NCBI RefSeq assembly: GCF_000321005.1
Contig: NZ_HE578907.1
Coordinates: 241,708 to 305,707 of the forward strand
Reading direction: 5' to 3'
DNA: 64,000 bases
DNA from: Anaerococcus senegalensis JC48
Lineage (GTDB): Bacteria > Bacillota > Clostridia > Tissierellales > Peptoniphilaceae
Part shown: in pieces, positions 1-8,153 of the stretch
How the letters are laid out: the number at the start of each line of letters is the position of its first letter
Position numbering within the stretch: position 1 is the stretch's first letter
The notes under the pieces: generated by a model
Databases searched by the model: none
Seen by the model: only the letters and a program-made list of their open reading frames with translations
Told to the model about the DNA's origin: nothing
Program-made: the position numbers and the translations under genes

Positions 1-130
1 GTTTTTTTTGTAACAATTAAAATAAATTAATAAAAAAAGTAACGATAAACTAAAAAGAAATTGAAATTTTTTTATAAAAATTGGTTTTATTTAGAAAATA
101 AAAAAATAAAAATAAAAAAATAAAAAAAAG

Positions 131-147
131 TGTAATTTTTTTGTAAC
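131..147 (+). promoter_or_regulatory. Candidate WalR (YycF) binding box
   Basis: TGTAAT and TGTAAC form a direct repeat with a 5-nt spacer, which fits the published WalR consensus TGTWAH-N5-TGTWAH exactly. It lies 6 nt upstream of the predicted -35 element of the wall hydrolase gene, the usual place for activation by this cell-wall two-component regulator. The walRK genes are not in this window. In such AT-rich DNA a chance match is possible. Confidence 0.55.
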
Positions 148-153
148 TAATTA

Positions 154-182
154 TTGACTTTTTTGTCAAAAAGATATATTAT
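154..182 (+). promoter_or_regulatory. Promoter of the NlpC/P60 hydrolase gene
   Basis: TTGACT (154-159) and TATTAT (177-182) are separated by 17 nt, with the start codon at 236 after a GGAGGAAAC ribosome site. An inverted repeat TTGAC-N6-GTCAA (154-169) covers the -35 element and could be a second operator. Confidence 0.6.
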
Positions 183-235
183 TATTCTAGATTTCATAAC
201 AGATGTAATAATTAATTATAAAGACGGAGGAAACA

Positions 236-2041
236 ATGAGTAAGAAAAATATAGGATCGACAATAGGAGTGTTAGCTGCAGTAACAATCGGAGCAACAGC
301 TTACGCTTCTACAATCAACAATTTAGATAAAGAAGACCAATCAAAGAAAGTTTTAGATAGTAGCGTATCTTATATAGATAAAGAATACGCATCAACTGCA
401 AAAAAAGTTAAAAAAGATTATGCTAATGAAGTTAGTAATACTAAATTTGCAGAAAAATCTAAAAATAAAAAAGGTGAAAAAATATCTAAATCTAGAAATT
501 TGGCAGATCCTACACTTTTTGAATCATCAAGTGAACAAGCTATAGTTGAAGCTGTAGATAAAAAAATAGAATCTAATAAAGAAGAAGATAATAAACTGGA
601 ATCTAATAAAGAAGAAGATAATAATGTAGTAGAAGAAGAAAAAACTGTAAATGAAGTTTTGGAAGAAAGTCCAATAATTGAAAAATTTGTTGCGGTAGAT
701 TCTTTAAATGTTAGATCATCAAAAACAGATCAAGAAAATAATGTAGTTGAAACAATAGCTAAAAATACTAAAGTTGTTGGAAGAGTTGAAGATGGTTGGT
801 TGAAAACTGATAATGGTTACATAAAACTAGATTTCCTATCTGACATTGCTATTGTAGATGAAAAAGAAAATACAGAAGATGTTTTAGCTAAAGAAACAAA
901 AGAAGACGAAGAAGCTAAAAAAATTGAACAAGCTAAAGCTGATGAAGAAGCTAAAAAAATTGAACAAGCTAAAGTTGATGAAGAAGCTAAAAAGGCTGAA
1001 CAAGCTAAATTAGATGCAGAAGCAAAAAAAGCTGAAGAAGCTAAGGCTCAAGAAAACCAAGCTACAAGTTTTACTGGTTGGGTTAATACCGATGCATTAA
1101 ATATTAGAAGTGGAGCAGATATGAATTCTAATGTAGTTGGAGCTCTTACTAAAGGAGATAAAGTATCTGGAACTCTTCAAAATGGATGGTTGAAAATAAA
1201 TAATAATGGACAAGTTTCATTTGTATCAGCACAATTTATTTCTAACACAGAAGTTAAAAAACCTGTTGTAGAAAAGAAACAAGAAATAAAAGTTCAAAAT
1301 AATGAAAAATCACAAACACCTGCTCCAGCAAAACAACAAAATACAGTTCAATCTCAAGCTTACACTGGTTGGGTTAATACAGCTGCATTAAATGTTAGAA
1401 GTGGAGCATCAACATCAAATAATATTATTGGTAACTACACTATGGGTGATAAAGTTAGTGGACAATTAGCTAACGGATGGTTAAAAGTAAATTACAATGG
1501 TCAAACTGGTTACATTAGTGCTAATTTACTTTCAAATTCTAAGGTTCAAAAACCACAAGAAGTAGTACAAAATAATACTAATAATAGAAATAACAACCAA
1601 CAAAATAATAATCTACAAGCTGAACAAACAGTTACACAAACTAAACAACAAACTCCAGCACCACAAGCATCTGGAAGTGGACAATCAGTAGCAAATATAG
1701 CTGCATCTATGATTGGTAATCCATATGTATGGGGTGGAACAGCACCTGGTGGATTTGACTGTTCTGGATTAGTTCAATATGCTTATAGACAAGTTGGAGT
1801 TAACATAGCTAGAACTACTTATGGTCAAGCTGGTAATGGATATTCTGTTGGTCTTGGAAATTTACAAGCAGGAGATATATTATTATTCTCATATAACGGA
1901 TCAATAGACCACGTAGGAATTGTAACAGATTCAAGCGGAAACTTTGTTCATGCATCTACACCAAGTACAGGTGTTACTACAGGAAATGTATATGATCCAT
2001 GGTATAAAGCTGTATGCGTAGGAGCAAGAAGAATATTTTAA
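236..2041 (+). CDS. Secreted SH3b/NlpC-P60 peptidoglycan endopeptidase
   Basis: A 601-residue exported wall hydrolase that should cleave peptide bonds in peptidoglycan stem peptides. Residues 1-24 are a signal peptide ending AYA. Three bacterial SH3 domains lie near 150-203, 279-338 and 376-435, each with an ALN(I/V)RSG- or SLNVRSS-type core. The C-terminal NlpC/P60 domain starts near 482; the catalytic Cys is C509 in FDCSGL, with His H559 in DHVGI and H572 in FVHAS. The first SH3 domain is the most divergent. Linkers are charged (four 12-residue repeats at 224-271) or Gln/Asn-rich, as in wall-spanning proteins. It is monocistronic, with its own promoter and terminator. Endopeptidase class is well supported; the exact bond cut is unknown. 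Confidence 0.93.
   Translation: MSKKNIGSTIGVLAAVTIGATAYASTINNLDKEDQSKKVLDSSVSYIDKEYASTAKKVKKDYANEVSNTKFAEKSKNKKGEKISKSRNLADPTLFESSSEQAIVEAVDKKIESNKEEDNKLESNKEEDNNVVEEEKTVNEVLEESPIIEKFVAVDSLNVRSSKTDQENNVVETIAKNTKVVGRVEDGWLKTDNGYIKLDFLSDIAIVDEKENTEDVLAKETKEDEEAKKIEQAKADEEAKKIEQAKVDEEAKKAEQAKLDAEAKKAEEAKAQENQATSFTGWVNTDALNIRSGADMNSNVVGALTKGDKVSGTLQNGWLKINNNGQVSFVSAQFISNTEVKKPVVEKKQEIKVQNNEKSQTPAPAKQQNTVQSQAYTGWVNTAALNVRSGASTSNNIIGNYTMGDKVSGQLANGWLKVNYNGQTGYISANLLSNSKVQKPQEVVQNNTNNRNNNQQNNNLQAEQTVTQTKQQTPAPQASGSGQSVANIAASMIGNPYVWGGTAPGGFDCSGLVQYAYRQVGVNIARTTYGQAGNGYSVGLGNLQAGDILLFSYNGSIDHVGIVTDSSGNFVHASTPSTGVTTGNVYDPWYKAVCVGARRIF
905..1048 (+). repeat. Four 36-bp in-frame repeats in the hydrolase linker
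   Basis: Four tandem 36-bp units encode the 12-residue repeat DEEAKK(I/A)E(Q/E)AK(A/V/L), residues 224-271. The first two are nearly identical in DNA, which suggests recent expansion. The coded segment is a charged helix that spaces the first SH3 domain from the second. Confidence 0.85.
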
Positions 2042-2054
2042 GAAAAATAAATTA

Positions 2055-2080
2055 AAAACACCCCTAGGGGTGTTTTTTTA
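2055..2080 (+). terminator. Rho-independent terminator
   Basis: A perfect stem AACACCCC/GGGGTGTT is followed by a T run just after the wall hydrolase stop codon. The next gene starts within 15 nt of it. Confidence 0.85.
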
Positions 2081-2089
2081 GGTAAAAAA

Positions 2090-2890
2090 ATGAATATAAT
2101 AAATTCGTATGAAATTAAAAATAAATTAATTAAGAAAATAAGAGACAATAGAAAGAATAAAAAAATATTAATAATTAGTCAAGGGAAAAATTTATCAGTT
2201 TCACAATATAAAAATGCAATAATTAAAAGATGTAAAGAATTTGATATCCAATATTTAGATAAAAATTTTAGTGAAAGAGAAAATCACTTTGATATTATTA
2301 ACTATTGTAGAAATCTAAAAAGTATAGATGGTTTTATAATACTTCAACCATTAGCAAAAAACACAAACTTAGATTTTTTACGAAATAATATGCCATTCTA
2401 TGACTTAGATGGTTTTAAGTATGATTCTTTGGGTAAAATAATGGATAAAAATTTTGGAAATTTACCACAAACTGTAAGGTCAATTATTAAATTCATTGAT
2501 TATATAGATGTAGATTTAGAAGGAAAAGATATTATTATTGCAAACTCTACAAATGTTATTGGTAAGCCTTTGGCTATGTATTTAAATTATAAAAAAGCTA
2601 CTGTAACTTTGTTTAATTCCAAAACTATAAATCAAAAAGATAAAATTAAAAATTCAGATATTTTCATATCAGCAATTGGAAAGGCAAATTTTTATAACTC
2701 AGATTATTTTAAAGATGGACAAATAATAATTGACGCAGGTACAAGTTTTGTTGATGGAAAAATGTATGGAGATATAGATTATGACAGTATAAAAAAATTA
2801 GATATTAAAGTAGTTACTTGTAGAAATGGAGTAGGTTCTATTACTACTTTATCTTTAATTGAAAGATTACTATATAGCACTAATATTTAA
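2090..2890 (+). CDS. folD: Degenerate FolD-type methylenetetrahydrofolate dehydrogenase/cyclohydrolase
   Basis: A 266-residue FolD homologue (family usually about 280-290). FolD interconverts 5,10-methylene-, methenyl- and 10-formyl-tetrahydrofolate in the cytoplasm. Recognisable parts are QPLAK (86-90), the DLDGF segment (105-109, keeping the conserved Asp), and a Rossmann core with NVIGKPLA and ATVTLFNSKT. Several signatures are eroded: the YxxxK motif reads YKNAI (40-44), so the catalytic lysine is Ile; the PCTPxG loop reads LPQTVRSI; and PGGVGP reads RNGVGS. It probably folds as FolD, but cyclohydrolase activity is doubtful. In Bacillus folD sits between nusB and xseA; here that slot is empty and this copy stands alone. 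Confidence 0.8.
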   Translation: MNIINSYEIKNKLIKKIRDNRKNKKILIISQGKNLSVSQYKNAIIKRCKEFDIQYLDKNFSERENHFDIINYCRNLKSIDGFIILQPLAKNTNLDFLRNNMPFYDLDGFKYDSLGKIMDKNFGNLPQTVRSIIKFIDYIDVDLEGKDIIIANSTNVIGKPLAMYLNYKKATVTLFNSKTINQKDKIKNSDIFISAIGKANFYNSDYFKDGQIIIDAGTSFVDGKMYGDIDYDSIKKLDIKVVTCRNGVGSITTLSLIERLLYSTNI

Positions 2891-2958
2891 AAAATCTGAT
2901 TTTCAAGTATAGTAGTAAATACAATGATTTTTAATATTAATATATTTAAGGAGAAACA

Positions 2959-3954
2959 ATGCCAATAGTAAATTCAGAAAAAGACTATAAAAGATATATA
3001 GATTATTTAAACAAATCTCCATACACTAAATTTTATCAAGATCCTTCATGGGCAAAGGTAAAAAATAACTGGACATGTGATTTTGTTTATGTTGAAGAAC
3101 AAAATAAACAAATAGTAGCTGCAATGACAATAATAGGAATAAAAAATAGTAATGGGAAACATTTTTTGTATGCACCACGAGGACCTGTGTGTGATTTTAC
3201 TGATTATAAACTTGTGGATAGATTAATTAAGGAAGCTGAACCTTTGAAAGAGAAATATGATGCATTTCTTTTAAGAATCGACCCAGAGTTTAAATTTGAT
3301 GAAAGGTCGGTTTATGAATATAAGAAAATGGGTTATGATTTTAGATCTGTTTGTGATCCTATACATAGTTTTACTCAACCAAGATATAATATGATTATTG
3401 ATTTATCTCTTGGTGATGAAGATAAAATTTTTAATGGATTTTCTAGTAATGGTAGATATGGTATAAGGAAATCAATAAGATCAAATATTATTACAAAGAT
3501 GGAAACTAATGAAAAAACATTGGATATATTCTATGAGCTAACTAAAATAATGGCTGAAAGACAAGGTATAACCTTTAGACCAAAAGAATATTTTGAAAGA
3601 CTAATTAAGTATATGAATGCTGAAATATTTACTGCTTATTTCGAAGATCAAGCTCTTTCATCTTCTATAGTTGTGCCTTATAAGGATAAATTAATTTATT
3701 TATATGCTGCTAGTTCAAATGAAAAGAGAAACTTTATGCCAAATTACAATATGTTATGGGAAGAGATAAAATTTGGTATTAAAAATAATTATAAAGAACT
3801 TGATTTAGGAGGAGTATTTAAACTAAATAAAGAAGATGGTTTATACTCTTTCAAGGAAAATTTCTGTCATCCAAATAAATACACAGCCTATATTGGTGAA
3901 CTTGATGTTGTTTATGATAGGGATGCTTATAATGAATTTTTGAAAACTAAATAA
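2959..3954 (+). CDS. FemABX-family peptidyltransferase
   Basis: A 331-residue protein of the FemA/FemB/FemX family, a double GNAT fold. These enzymes move amino acids from aminoacyl-tRNA onto the lipid-linked peptidoglycan precursor to build interpeptide bridges. Supporting segments are the N-terminal FYQDPSWAKVK (a common FemX opening), YAPRGPVCD (74-82), the FSSNGRYGIRKSI region and the C-terminal LDLGGVF and FKENFC motifs. It is shorter than staphylococcal FemA (about 420) and lacks the long coiled-coil arm, as in single-residue adders of other Firmicutes. An AAGGAG site precedes the ATG. Substrate residue cannot be told from sequence. Confidence 0.85.
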   Translation: MPIVNSEKDYKRYIDYLNKSPYTKFYQDPSWAKVKNNWTCDFVYVEEQNKQIVAAMTIIGIKNSNGKHFLYAPRGPVCDFTDYKLVDRLIKEAEPLKEKYDAFLLRIDPEFKFDERSVYEYKKMGYDFRSVCDPIHSFTQPRYNMIIDLSLGDEDKIFNGFSSNGRYGIRKSIRSNIITKMETNEKTLDIFYELTKIMAERQGITFRPKEYFERLIKYMNAEIFTAYFEDQALSSSIVVPYKDKLIYLYAASSNEKRNFMPNYNMLWEEIKFGIKNNYKELDLGGVFKLNKEDGLYSFKENFCHPNKYTAYIGELDVVYDRDAYNEFLKTK

Positions 3955-3986
3955 TTTTCTAGTAATTTTAAATATAATTATTTATC

Positions 3987-4016
3987 AAAGCAAGCTCATC
4001 TGAGTTTGCTTTTTTT
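3987..4016 (+). terminator. Terminator after the FemABX gene
   Basis: The stem AAAGCAAGCTC/GAGTTTGCTTT has one G-U pair and a 4-nt loop, followed by a run of seven T. Confidence 0.85.
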
Positions 4017-4021
4017 GTATG

Positions 4022-4050
4022 AAAAAAATAGCTAGATTTCTCTAGCTATT
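4022..4050 (-). terminator. Terminator of the thiol peroxidase gene
   Basis: A perfect 10-bp stem (AATAGCTAGA/TCTAGCTATT) is followed on the minus strand by a U run (A run at 4022-4028). Confidence 0.85.
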
Positions 4051-4073
4051 CGTGATTTTAAAGATTTTATTTT

Positions 4074-4586
4074 TTATACTAATTTTTTTGCAGCTTCAAG
4101 TGCAGCTTTATAATCAGGTAATTCTGTATTTTGTTCTAGATATTCAACATGAGCTAATTTATTTTCTTTATCTACAACAAAAACTGCTCTGTTTTGTAAT
4201 TTTAATTCTTTGATTAAAGTTGCATATTTTTCAGCAAAATCTAAGAAATTATAATCAGATACTGTTTTTACTTGATCTATTCCCTTTGCTGAACAAAATC
4301 TTGATTGAGCAAAAGGTAAATCATTTGATATTGTTATTATTGATACATCTGGGCTGATATCTGCTGCAGCCTTATTAAATTTTGTAGTTTGAATTTCGCA
4401 TACTGATGTGTCAAGTGAAGGAACCACTGATAATATTTTTATTTTTCCTTCTTCTTCTTTGTAAAAATCATATTCTGATAGGTCATTATTTATTGCTTTA
4501 AAATCAGGAGCTATATCTCCAACTTTAAGTTCTTCGCCAATTACTGTGATTTCTTCTTCACCAAATTTTTTCTTTCTTTCTGTCAT
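4074..4586 (-). CDS. tpx: Thiol peroxidase Tpx (atypical 2-Cys peroxiredoxin)
   Basis: A 170-residue cytoplasmic peroxidase that reduces H2O2 and alkyl peroxides with thioredoxin as electron donor. The peroxidatic Cys is C63 in the Tpx signature PSLDTSVC and the resolving Cys is C98 in RFCSAKG; VGDIAPDF near residue 22 is the usual peroxiredoxin N-terminal motif. Length is close to the family norm (165-168). It is a single gene with a TAGGAGG ribosome site and its own terminator, converging on the FemABX gene. In an anaerobe it serves oxygen defence. Confidence 0.95.
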   Translation of the reverse strand: MTERKKKFGEEEITVIGEELKVGDIAPDFKAINNDLSEYDFYKEEEGKIKILSVVPSLDTSVCEIQTTKFNKAAADISPDVSIITISNDLPFAQSRFCSAKGIDQVKTVSDYNFLDFAEKYATLIKELKLQNRAVFVVDKENKLAHVEYLEQNTELPDYKAALEAAKKLV

Positions 4587-4672
4587 TTATACCTCCTAAA
4601 TGAAAATTCTTTCTATATTTATATACCCAATTTTTATATTTTATTTATTTTTTTCAAATTACAATATTAACA

Positions 4673-4701
4673 TTGTCAAATCATTTGAAATAAGGTATAA
4701 T
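4673..4701 (+). promoter_or_regulatory. Promoter of the L25 gene
   Basis: TTGTCA (4673-4678) and a perfect TATAAT (4696-4701) are 17 nt apart, followed by an AAGGAGGAG ribosome site before the ATG at 4741. Confidence 0.8.
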
Positions 4702-4740
4702 TAATCAGTATGAAATGTTAGATTATATAAGGAGGAGACA

Positions 4741-5385
4741 ATGGCAGATATAGTTTTAAAATCAGAAAAAAGAGAAGCTGTCGGAAAAAATAAAGTTAAT
4801 AAACTTAGACAACAAGCTATTGTACCAGGTGTTGTATATGGTAAAGATAAAGAAAATATAAATGTACAATTTACTTCAAGAGATTTTGAAAAAGTATTAT
4901 CTCAAGCAGGTACAACTACAATTATTAATTTAGATTTAGATGGTGAAAAATTACCAGTACTTATTAAAGATTATCAAATGCATCCATTTAAATCACAATT
5001 TTTCCATGTAGATTTCCAAGCAATCAATGCAAAAGAAGCTATTAGAGTTACAGTTCCAGTTTACTTAAATGGAAGAGATGACATTAGGGTTGAACCTTCA
5101 GTATTAGTTCAAAATATTGATTCAGTAGATGTTGAATGTTTACCAATGTATATACCTCAATATGCTGAAGTTGTAGTAAATGATATGCAAATAGGAGATT
5201 CTTTCACAGTAACAGATTTAGATATTGCTAAAGATGACAATATTACAATCTTACTTGAAGATGATGAAGTTGTATGTTCACTTCAAGAACCTCAAGAAGA
5301 AGTTATTGCTGATGATGAAGAATCTGAAGATGCTTCTGAAGTTCCTACAGTTGATGAAACTGAAGAAAAATCAGACGAAGAATAA
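4741..5385 (+). CDS. rplY: Large ribosomal subunit protein bL25, long Ctc form
   Basis: A 214-residue bL25/Ctc protein that binds 5S rRNA in the large ribosomal subunit. Residues 1-90 form the L25 domain (KSEKREAVGKN, the PGVVYGK turn, and MHPFKSQFFHVDFQ); about 95-185 is the TL5/Ctc C-terminal domain (VPVYLNGRD, LPMYIPQYAEVVV). The last 30 residues are an acidic tail rich in Glu and Asp, common in the Ctc form. In Bacillus Ctc is a general stress protein; no sigma-B-type promoter is evident and the promoter here looks housekeeping. Confidence 0.95.
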   Translation: MADIVLKSEKREAVGKNKVNKLRQQAIVPGVVYGKDKENINVQFTSRDFEKVLSQAGTTTIINLDLDGEKLPVLIKDYQMHPFKSQFFHVDFQAINAKEAIRVTVPVYLNGRDDIRVEPSVLVQNIDSVDVECLPMYIPQYAEVVVNDMQIGDSFTVTDLDIAKDDNITILLEDDEVVCSLQEPQEEVIADDEESEDASEVPTVDETEEKSDEE

Positions 5386-5396
5386 GTCTAAGAAAC

Positions 5397-5422
5397 AAAG
5401 GCCGTTATGGTCTTTTTTTTTA
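5397..5422 (+). terminator. Terminator after L25
   Basis: A short stem AAAGGCC/GGTCTTT with one G-U pair is followed by eight T. Confidence 0.65.
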
Positions 5423-5467
5423 TAAATTTTTAATTTTATGAAATTTTTATCTTTTTACAATTTATTG

Positions 5468-5473
5468 TATAAT
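5468..5473 (+). promoter_or_regulatory. -10 element next to the tmk start codon
   Basis: A perfect TATAAT ends 6 nt before the ATG at 5480, so transcription would begin at or beside the start codon. No good -35 or ribosome site is visible. It lies downstream of the L25 terminator, where a new promoter is needed. Confidence 0.45.
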
Positions 5474-5479
5474 AAAGAC

Positions 5480-6109
5480 ATGAATGGATTATTAATTGTA
5501 TTTGAAGGTCCTGATGGTTCTGGAAAAACTACCGTATTGGAAAAGGTATATAATAAACTTTCAAATGAAGGTTATGATATTTATAAGTTTAGAGAGCCAG
5601 GTGGAACCGAAATTTCAGAAAAAATTAGAGAAATTATTTTAGATAATGACAATATAAAAATGTCTGATAGGTGTGAAGCCTTACTTTATGCTGCAAGCAG
5701 AGCTCAACTAATTGAAGAAAAATTAAGGCCTCTTTTGGAAAAGGGATCTATTATTTTATGTGATAGGTTTGTTTTAAGCTCTATGCTTTATCAAGGTATT
5801 GGAAGAGGGCTTGGTGTTGATGAAGTTAAAAAAATAAATGATTTTGCAATTAGTGAAATCAATGCAGATTTAACTTTATTTTTAAATATTGACTATAAAA
5901 CTGGTATAGATAGAAAAAGGAAAAATTTTGTTTCTGACCGATTGGAAAATGAAGATGATTCTTTTCACAAAAAAACTTATGAGGGCTATATAGAATTATC
6001 TAAAAGATTTAAAGATGAAATTATTTCGATTGATGCTAATAAAAGCTTAGATGAAGTCGTGGATAATTGTTTAGATACAATAAAAAGATATTTAAAGGAG
6101 AAAAAATGA
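5480..6109 (+). CDS. tmk: Thymidylate kinase
   Basis: A 209-residue dTMP kinase that makes dTDP for DNA synthesis. The P-loop GPDGSGKTT follows IVFE directly; the dTMP-binding FREPGGTE motif and the DR(F/Y) motif in CDRFVLSSMLYQG are present. The ATG at 5480 is preferred because the family begins just before the FEGPDGSGK strand; an upstream in-frame ATG at 5438 would add 14 residues that no family member needs. Neither start has a clear ribosome site, and a TATAAT sits just upstream of 5480, so a leaderless message is possible. The stop overlaps the next ATG. It opens the tmk-darA-holB-ricT operon, an order shared with Bacillus. Confidence 0.93.
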   Translation: MNGLLIVFEGPDGSGKTTVLEKVYNKLSNEGYDIYKFREPGGTEISEKIREIILDNDNIKMSDRCEALLYAASRAQLIEEKLRPLLEKGSIILCDRFVLSSMLYQGIGRGLGVDEVKKINDFAISEINADLTLFLNIDYKTGIDRKRKNFVSDRLENEDDSFHKKTYEGYIELSKRFKDEIISIDANKSLDEVVDNCLDTIKRYLKEKK

Positions 6110-6435
6110 AACTTTTAATTGCTATAGTTCAAGATGCAGATGCAAATTTTTTGATGGATTCACTAACTGAAAAAAGATATAGAGTTACAAAGCTTGCTAC
6201 AACAGGTGGATTTTTAAGGGAAGGAAATACAACCTTATTAATTGGTATAGAAGAAGAAAATCTTGAAGAAGTCAAAAAAATTATCGAAGATAATTGTAAA
6301 AAAAGGACAACTCAATCATCTGTTATAAATCCAACAGCAGATTCACCACTTCTTGCTACAAGTGCACCTGTTGATGTAAATGTAGGAGGAGCTACTGTAT
6401 TTATTTTGGATGTTGACCAATATATAAGAATTTAA
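6106..6435 (+). CDS. darA: Cyclic-di-AMP receptor DarA (PII-like, YaaQ)
   Basis: A 109-residue PII-like signal protein, the exact length of Bacillus DarA/PstA. The family binds cyclic di-AMP as a trimer at subunit interfaces; its downstream target is not settled. Supporting sequence includes the N-terminal MKLLIAIVQDAD, the TKLATTGGFLREGNTT loop (the TTGGFL motif is highly conserved in the family) and the C-terminal GGATVFILDV strand. The start overlaps the tmk stop (ATGA) behind an AAAGGAG site, so the two genes are translationally coupled. A second likely c-di-AMP receptor, a CbpB-type CBS protein, is encoded at 17501. Confidence 0.93.
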   Translation: MKLLIAIVQDADANFLMDSLTEKRYRVTKLATTGGFLREGNTTLLIGIEEENLEEVKKIIEDNCKKRTTQSSVINPTADSPLLATSAPVDVNVGGATVFILDVDQYIRI

Positions 6436-6436
6436 T

Positions 6437-7264
6437 ATGGAGATTTTAGAAAATCAAATAAAAAATAAAAGATTATCCAATGCCTATATCTTTGAGTCAA
6501 AAAACTCAACTTACAATATGGATATGGCATTGGAATTTTCTAAAAAAGTATTTGAATCTTATGGATTAGATACAATACTATCAGAAAGTTCTGATTTTGA
6601 AATTATTAAAAAAGATGATAAGGAAAAGAATATTAGTATAAAATCAGTTAGACTTATGATAAATGATATGTATCTAAGACCTAGTAATGGGATAATTAAG
6701 ATTTATGTAATTGATCAAAGTGAAAATCTAAGCATAGAAGCATCAAATGCCCTTTTAAAAAGCATAGAAGAGGCTAAAGATTATATTATAATAATTTTCA
6801 CAACTACAAATTATTATAATCTATTAAAAACAATTAGGTCTAGATGTCAAATTATAAGTTTTAATAGTAAAAAAGATAATGAACTTGTAGATAAAGAAAA
6901 ACTATCTTATATTTTAAGTGAGATAATTTCTGGAAATCTGTCTTTTTATTATAAAAATAAAGATTTTTTTATTAAATCCAAAGATTATAAAGAAGATCTT
7001 TTTACGGAGATTTCAAATTGTTTTAATTATTTGATAAAATTAAAATATTATAGGGAAACTAATTTAGAAAATAAGAAAATTTTATTTTACTTAAAAAAAA
7101 TAGAAAAATTACCTTTTGATTCTATTGATAGGATAATTAGAAAAACAGAAGAAATAACAAAAGGATTTAAAAATAACGTAAATTATGATATGGTAATCGA
7201 CAATTTCGTTTTTTTTATATATAGAGAGGGGAAGAATATTGAAAGTAGTAGGAGTAAGCTTTAA
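6437..7264 (+). CDS. holB: DNA polymerase III delta' subunit
   Basis: A 275-residue delta' subunit of the clamp loader that places the beta clamp on primed DNA. The N-terminal SNAYIFES segment matches the delta' HAYLF(x)G opening, but the P-loop is absent, as expected for a subunit that does not hydrolyse ATP. SIEASNALLKSIEEAKDY (about 97-114) is the family sensor/box region, followed by FTTTNYYNLLKTIRSRCQ with the SRC motif. The protein is shorter than Bacillus HolB (329), mostly in the C-terminal domain. It starts one base after the darA stop. Operon position between darA and ricT supports the call. Confidence 0.9.
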   Translation: MEILENQIKNKRLSNAYIFESKNSTYNMDMALEFSKKVFESYGLDTILSESSDFEIIKKDDKEKNISIKSVRLMINDMYLRPSNGIIKIYVIDQSENLSIEASNALLKSIEEAKDYIIIIFTTTNYYNLLKTIRSRCQIISFNSKKDNELVDKEKLSYILSEIISGNLSFYYKNKDFFIKSKDYKEDLFTEISNCFNYLIKLKYYRETNLENKKILFYLKKIEKLPFDSIDRIIRKTEEITKGFKNNVNYDMVIDNFVFFIYREGKNIESSRSKL

Positions 7265-8055
7265 AAAAGCAGGAAAAATATATTATTTTGATCCTTTAGA
7301 TTTTGAATTAAATATGGATGATAAGGTGATAGTAAATTCTAATTCATGTCTTGAAATAGGTAATGTTAAAACACCTATAAAAGAAATAAGTGAAGATGAA
7401 TTTGACCATGAACTTAGTCCAATAATTAGAAAAGCTGATCAAAATGATTTAATTGAAGATGAAAAAAATAAAATAGATGCTAAAGAGGCTGTAATAATAT
7501 GTCAAGAAAAAGCAGATAAATTAGGACTTAATCTTCATGCAATAGAAGCTGAATTTACTTTCGATAGAAAAAAATTAATGATATATTTTTCTTCAAATAA
7601 TAGAGTTGATTTTAGAAAACTTGTAAAAGAGTTAGCTTCTATATATAGAAATAGAATCGAACTTAGACAAATTGGAGTGAGAGATCATGCAAAATTGGTT
7701 TCAAGTGTAGGTTTGTGCGGTCAAAAATGTTGTTGTGCTAGATTTTTGAATGACTTTAAACCTTTATCTATAAAAAATGGCAAAAGAACAAGATATTACA
7801 CTCGATCCAAATAAAATTTCTGGATTATGTGGCAGATTAATGTGCTGTTTATCATATGAAAATGATAATTACAAAATTGCCAAAAAAGCTATGCCCAAAG
7901 TCGGTGAAAAAGTTGAAACTAATGATGGTATTGGCGTAGTTGTTGAAAATAATTATGTAAAAGAAAAATGTAAAATAAGAGTAAAAATTGAAGAGGATGA
8001 TACAGAAATAGAAAAGTCCTATTGTCCAAAAGAAATTAGGCAAATAAATAGATAA
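7239..8055 (+). pseudogene. ricT: RicT (YaaT/PSP1) with a +1-type frameshift
   Basis: Homologue of RicT, a PSP1-domain iron-sulfur protein that in Bacillus works with RicA and RicF in RNase Y-dependent mRNA maturation and competence/biofilm control. The first frame runs 7239-7814, from a TTG start behind GAGGGG, and carries VSSVGLCGQKCCCARF. The second frame (7777-8055) carries MAKEQDITLDPNKISGLCGRLMCC, here split by me as MAKEQD and GLCGRLMCC. In intact homologues these are one chain reading SIKMAKEQD. The break is in an A6 tract (7772-7777); removing one A restores one protein of about 271 residues. No ribosome site precedes 7777. It may be a sequencing error, a true mutation or slippage. 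Confidence 0.88.
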
Positions 8056-8095
8056 AAAGAATTTATTGAAATAGAAAATTGATATTTAATATCAT

Positions 8096-8124
8096 TTGAC
8101 ATTAACTAATTTAACTACTATAAT
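8096..8124 (+). promoter_or_regulatory. Consensus promoter of the ferredoxin gene
   Basis: A perfect TTGACA (8096-8101), a 17-nt spacer and a perfect TATAAT (8119-8124), followed by an AGGAGGT ribosome site (8141-8147). It is the best sigma-A promoter in the window, consistent with very high expression. Confidence 0.9.
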
Positions 8125-8153
8125 AATAATATAACAAATTAGGAGGTAATATT

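Noticed and set aside
1-130. Possible gene or RNA at the window start
   Set aside because: The stretch is almost pure A and T with no start codon or ribosome-site pattern and no stable fold; it appears to be upstream non-coding DNA.
5225-5425. A second 66-codon open frame overlapping the end of the L25 gene
   Set aside because: It is a shadow of the acidic tail coding sequence, Lys/Leu-rich and without a ribosome site.
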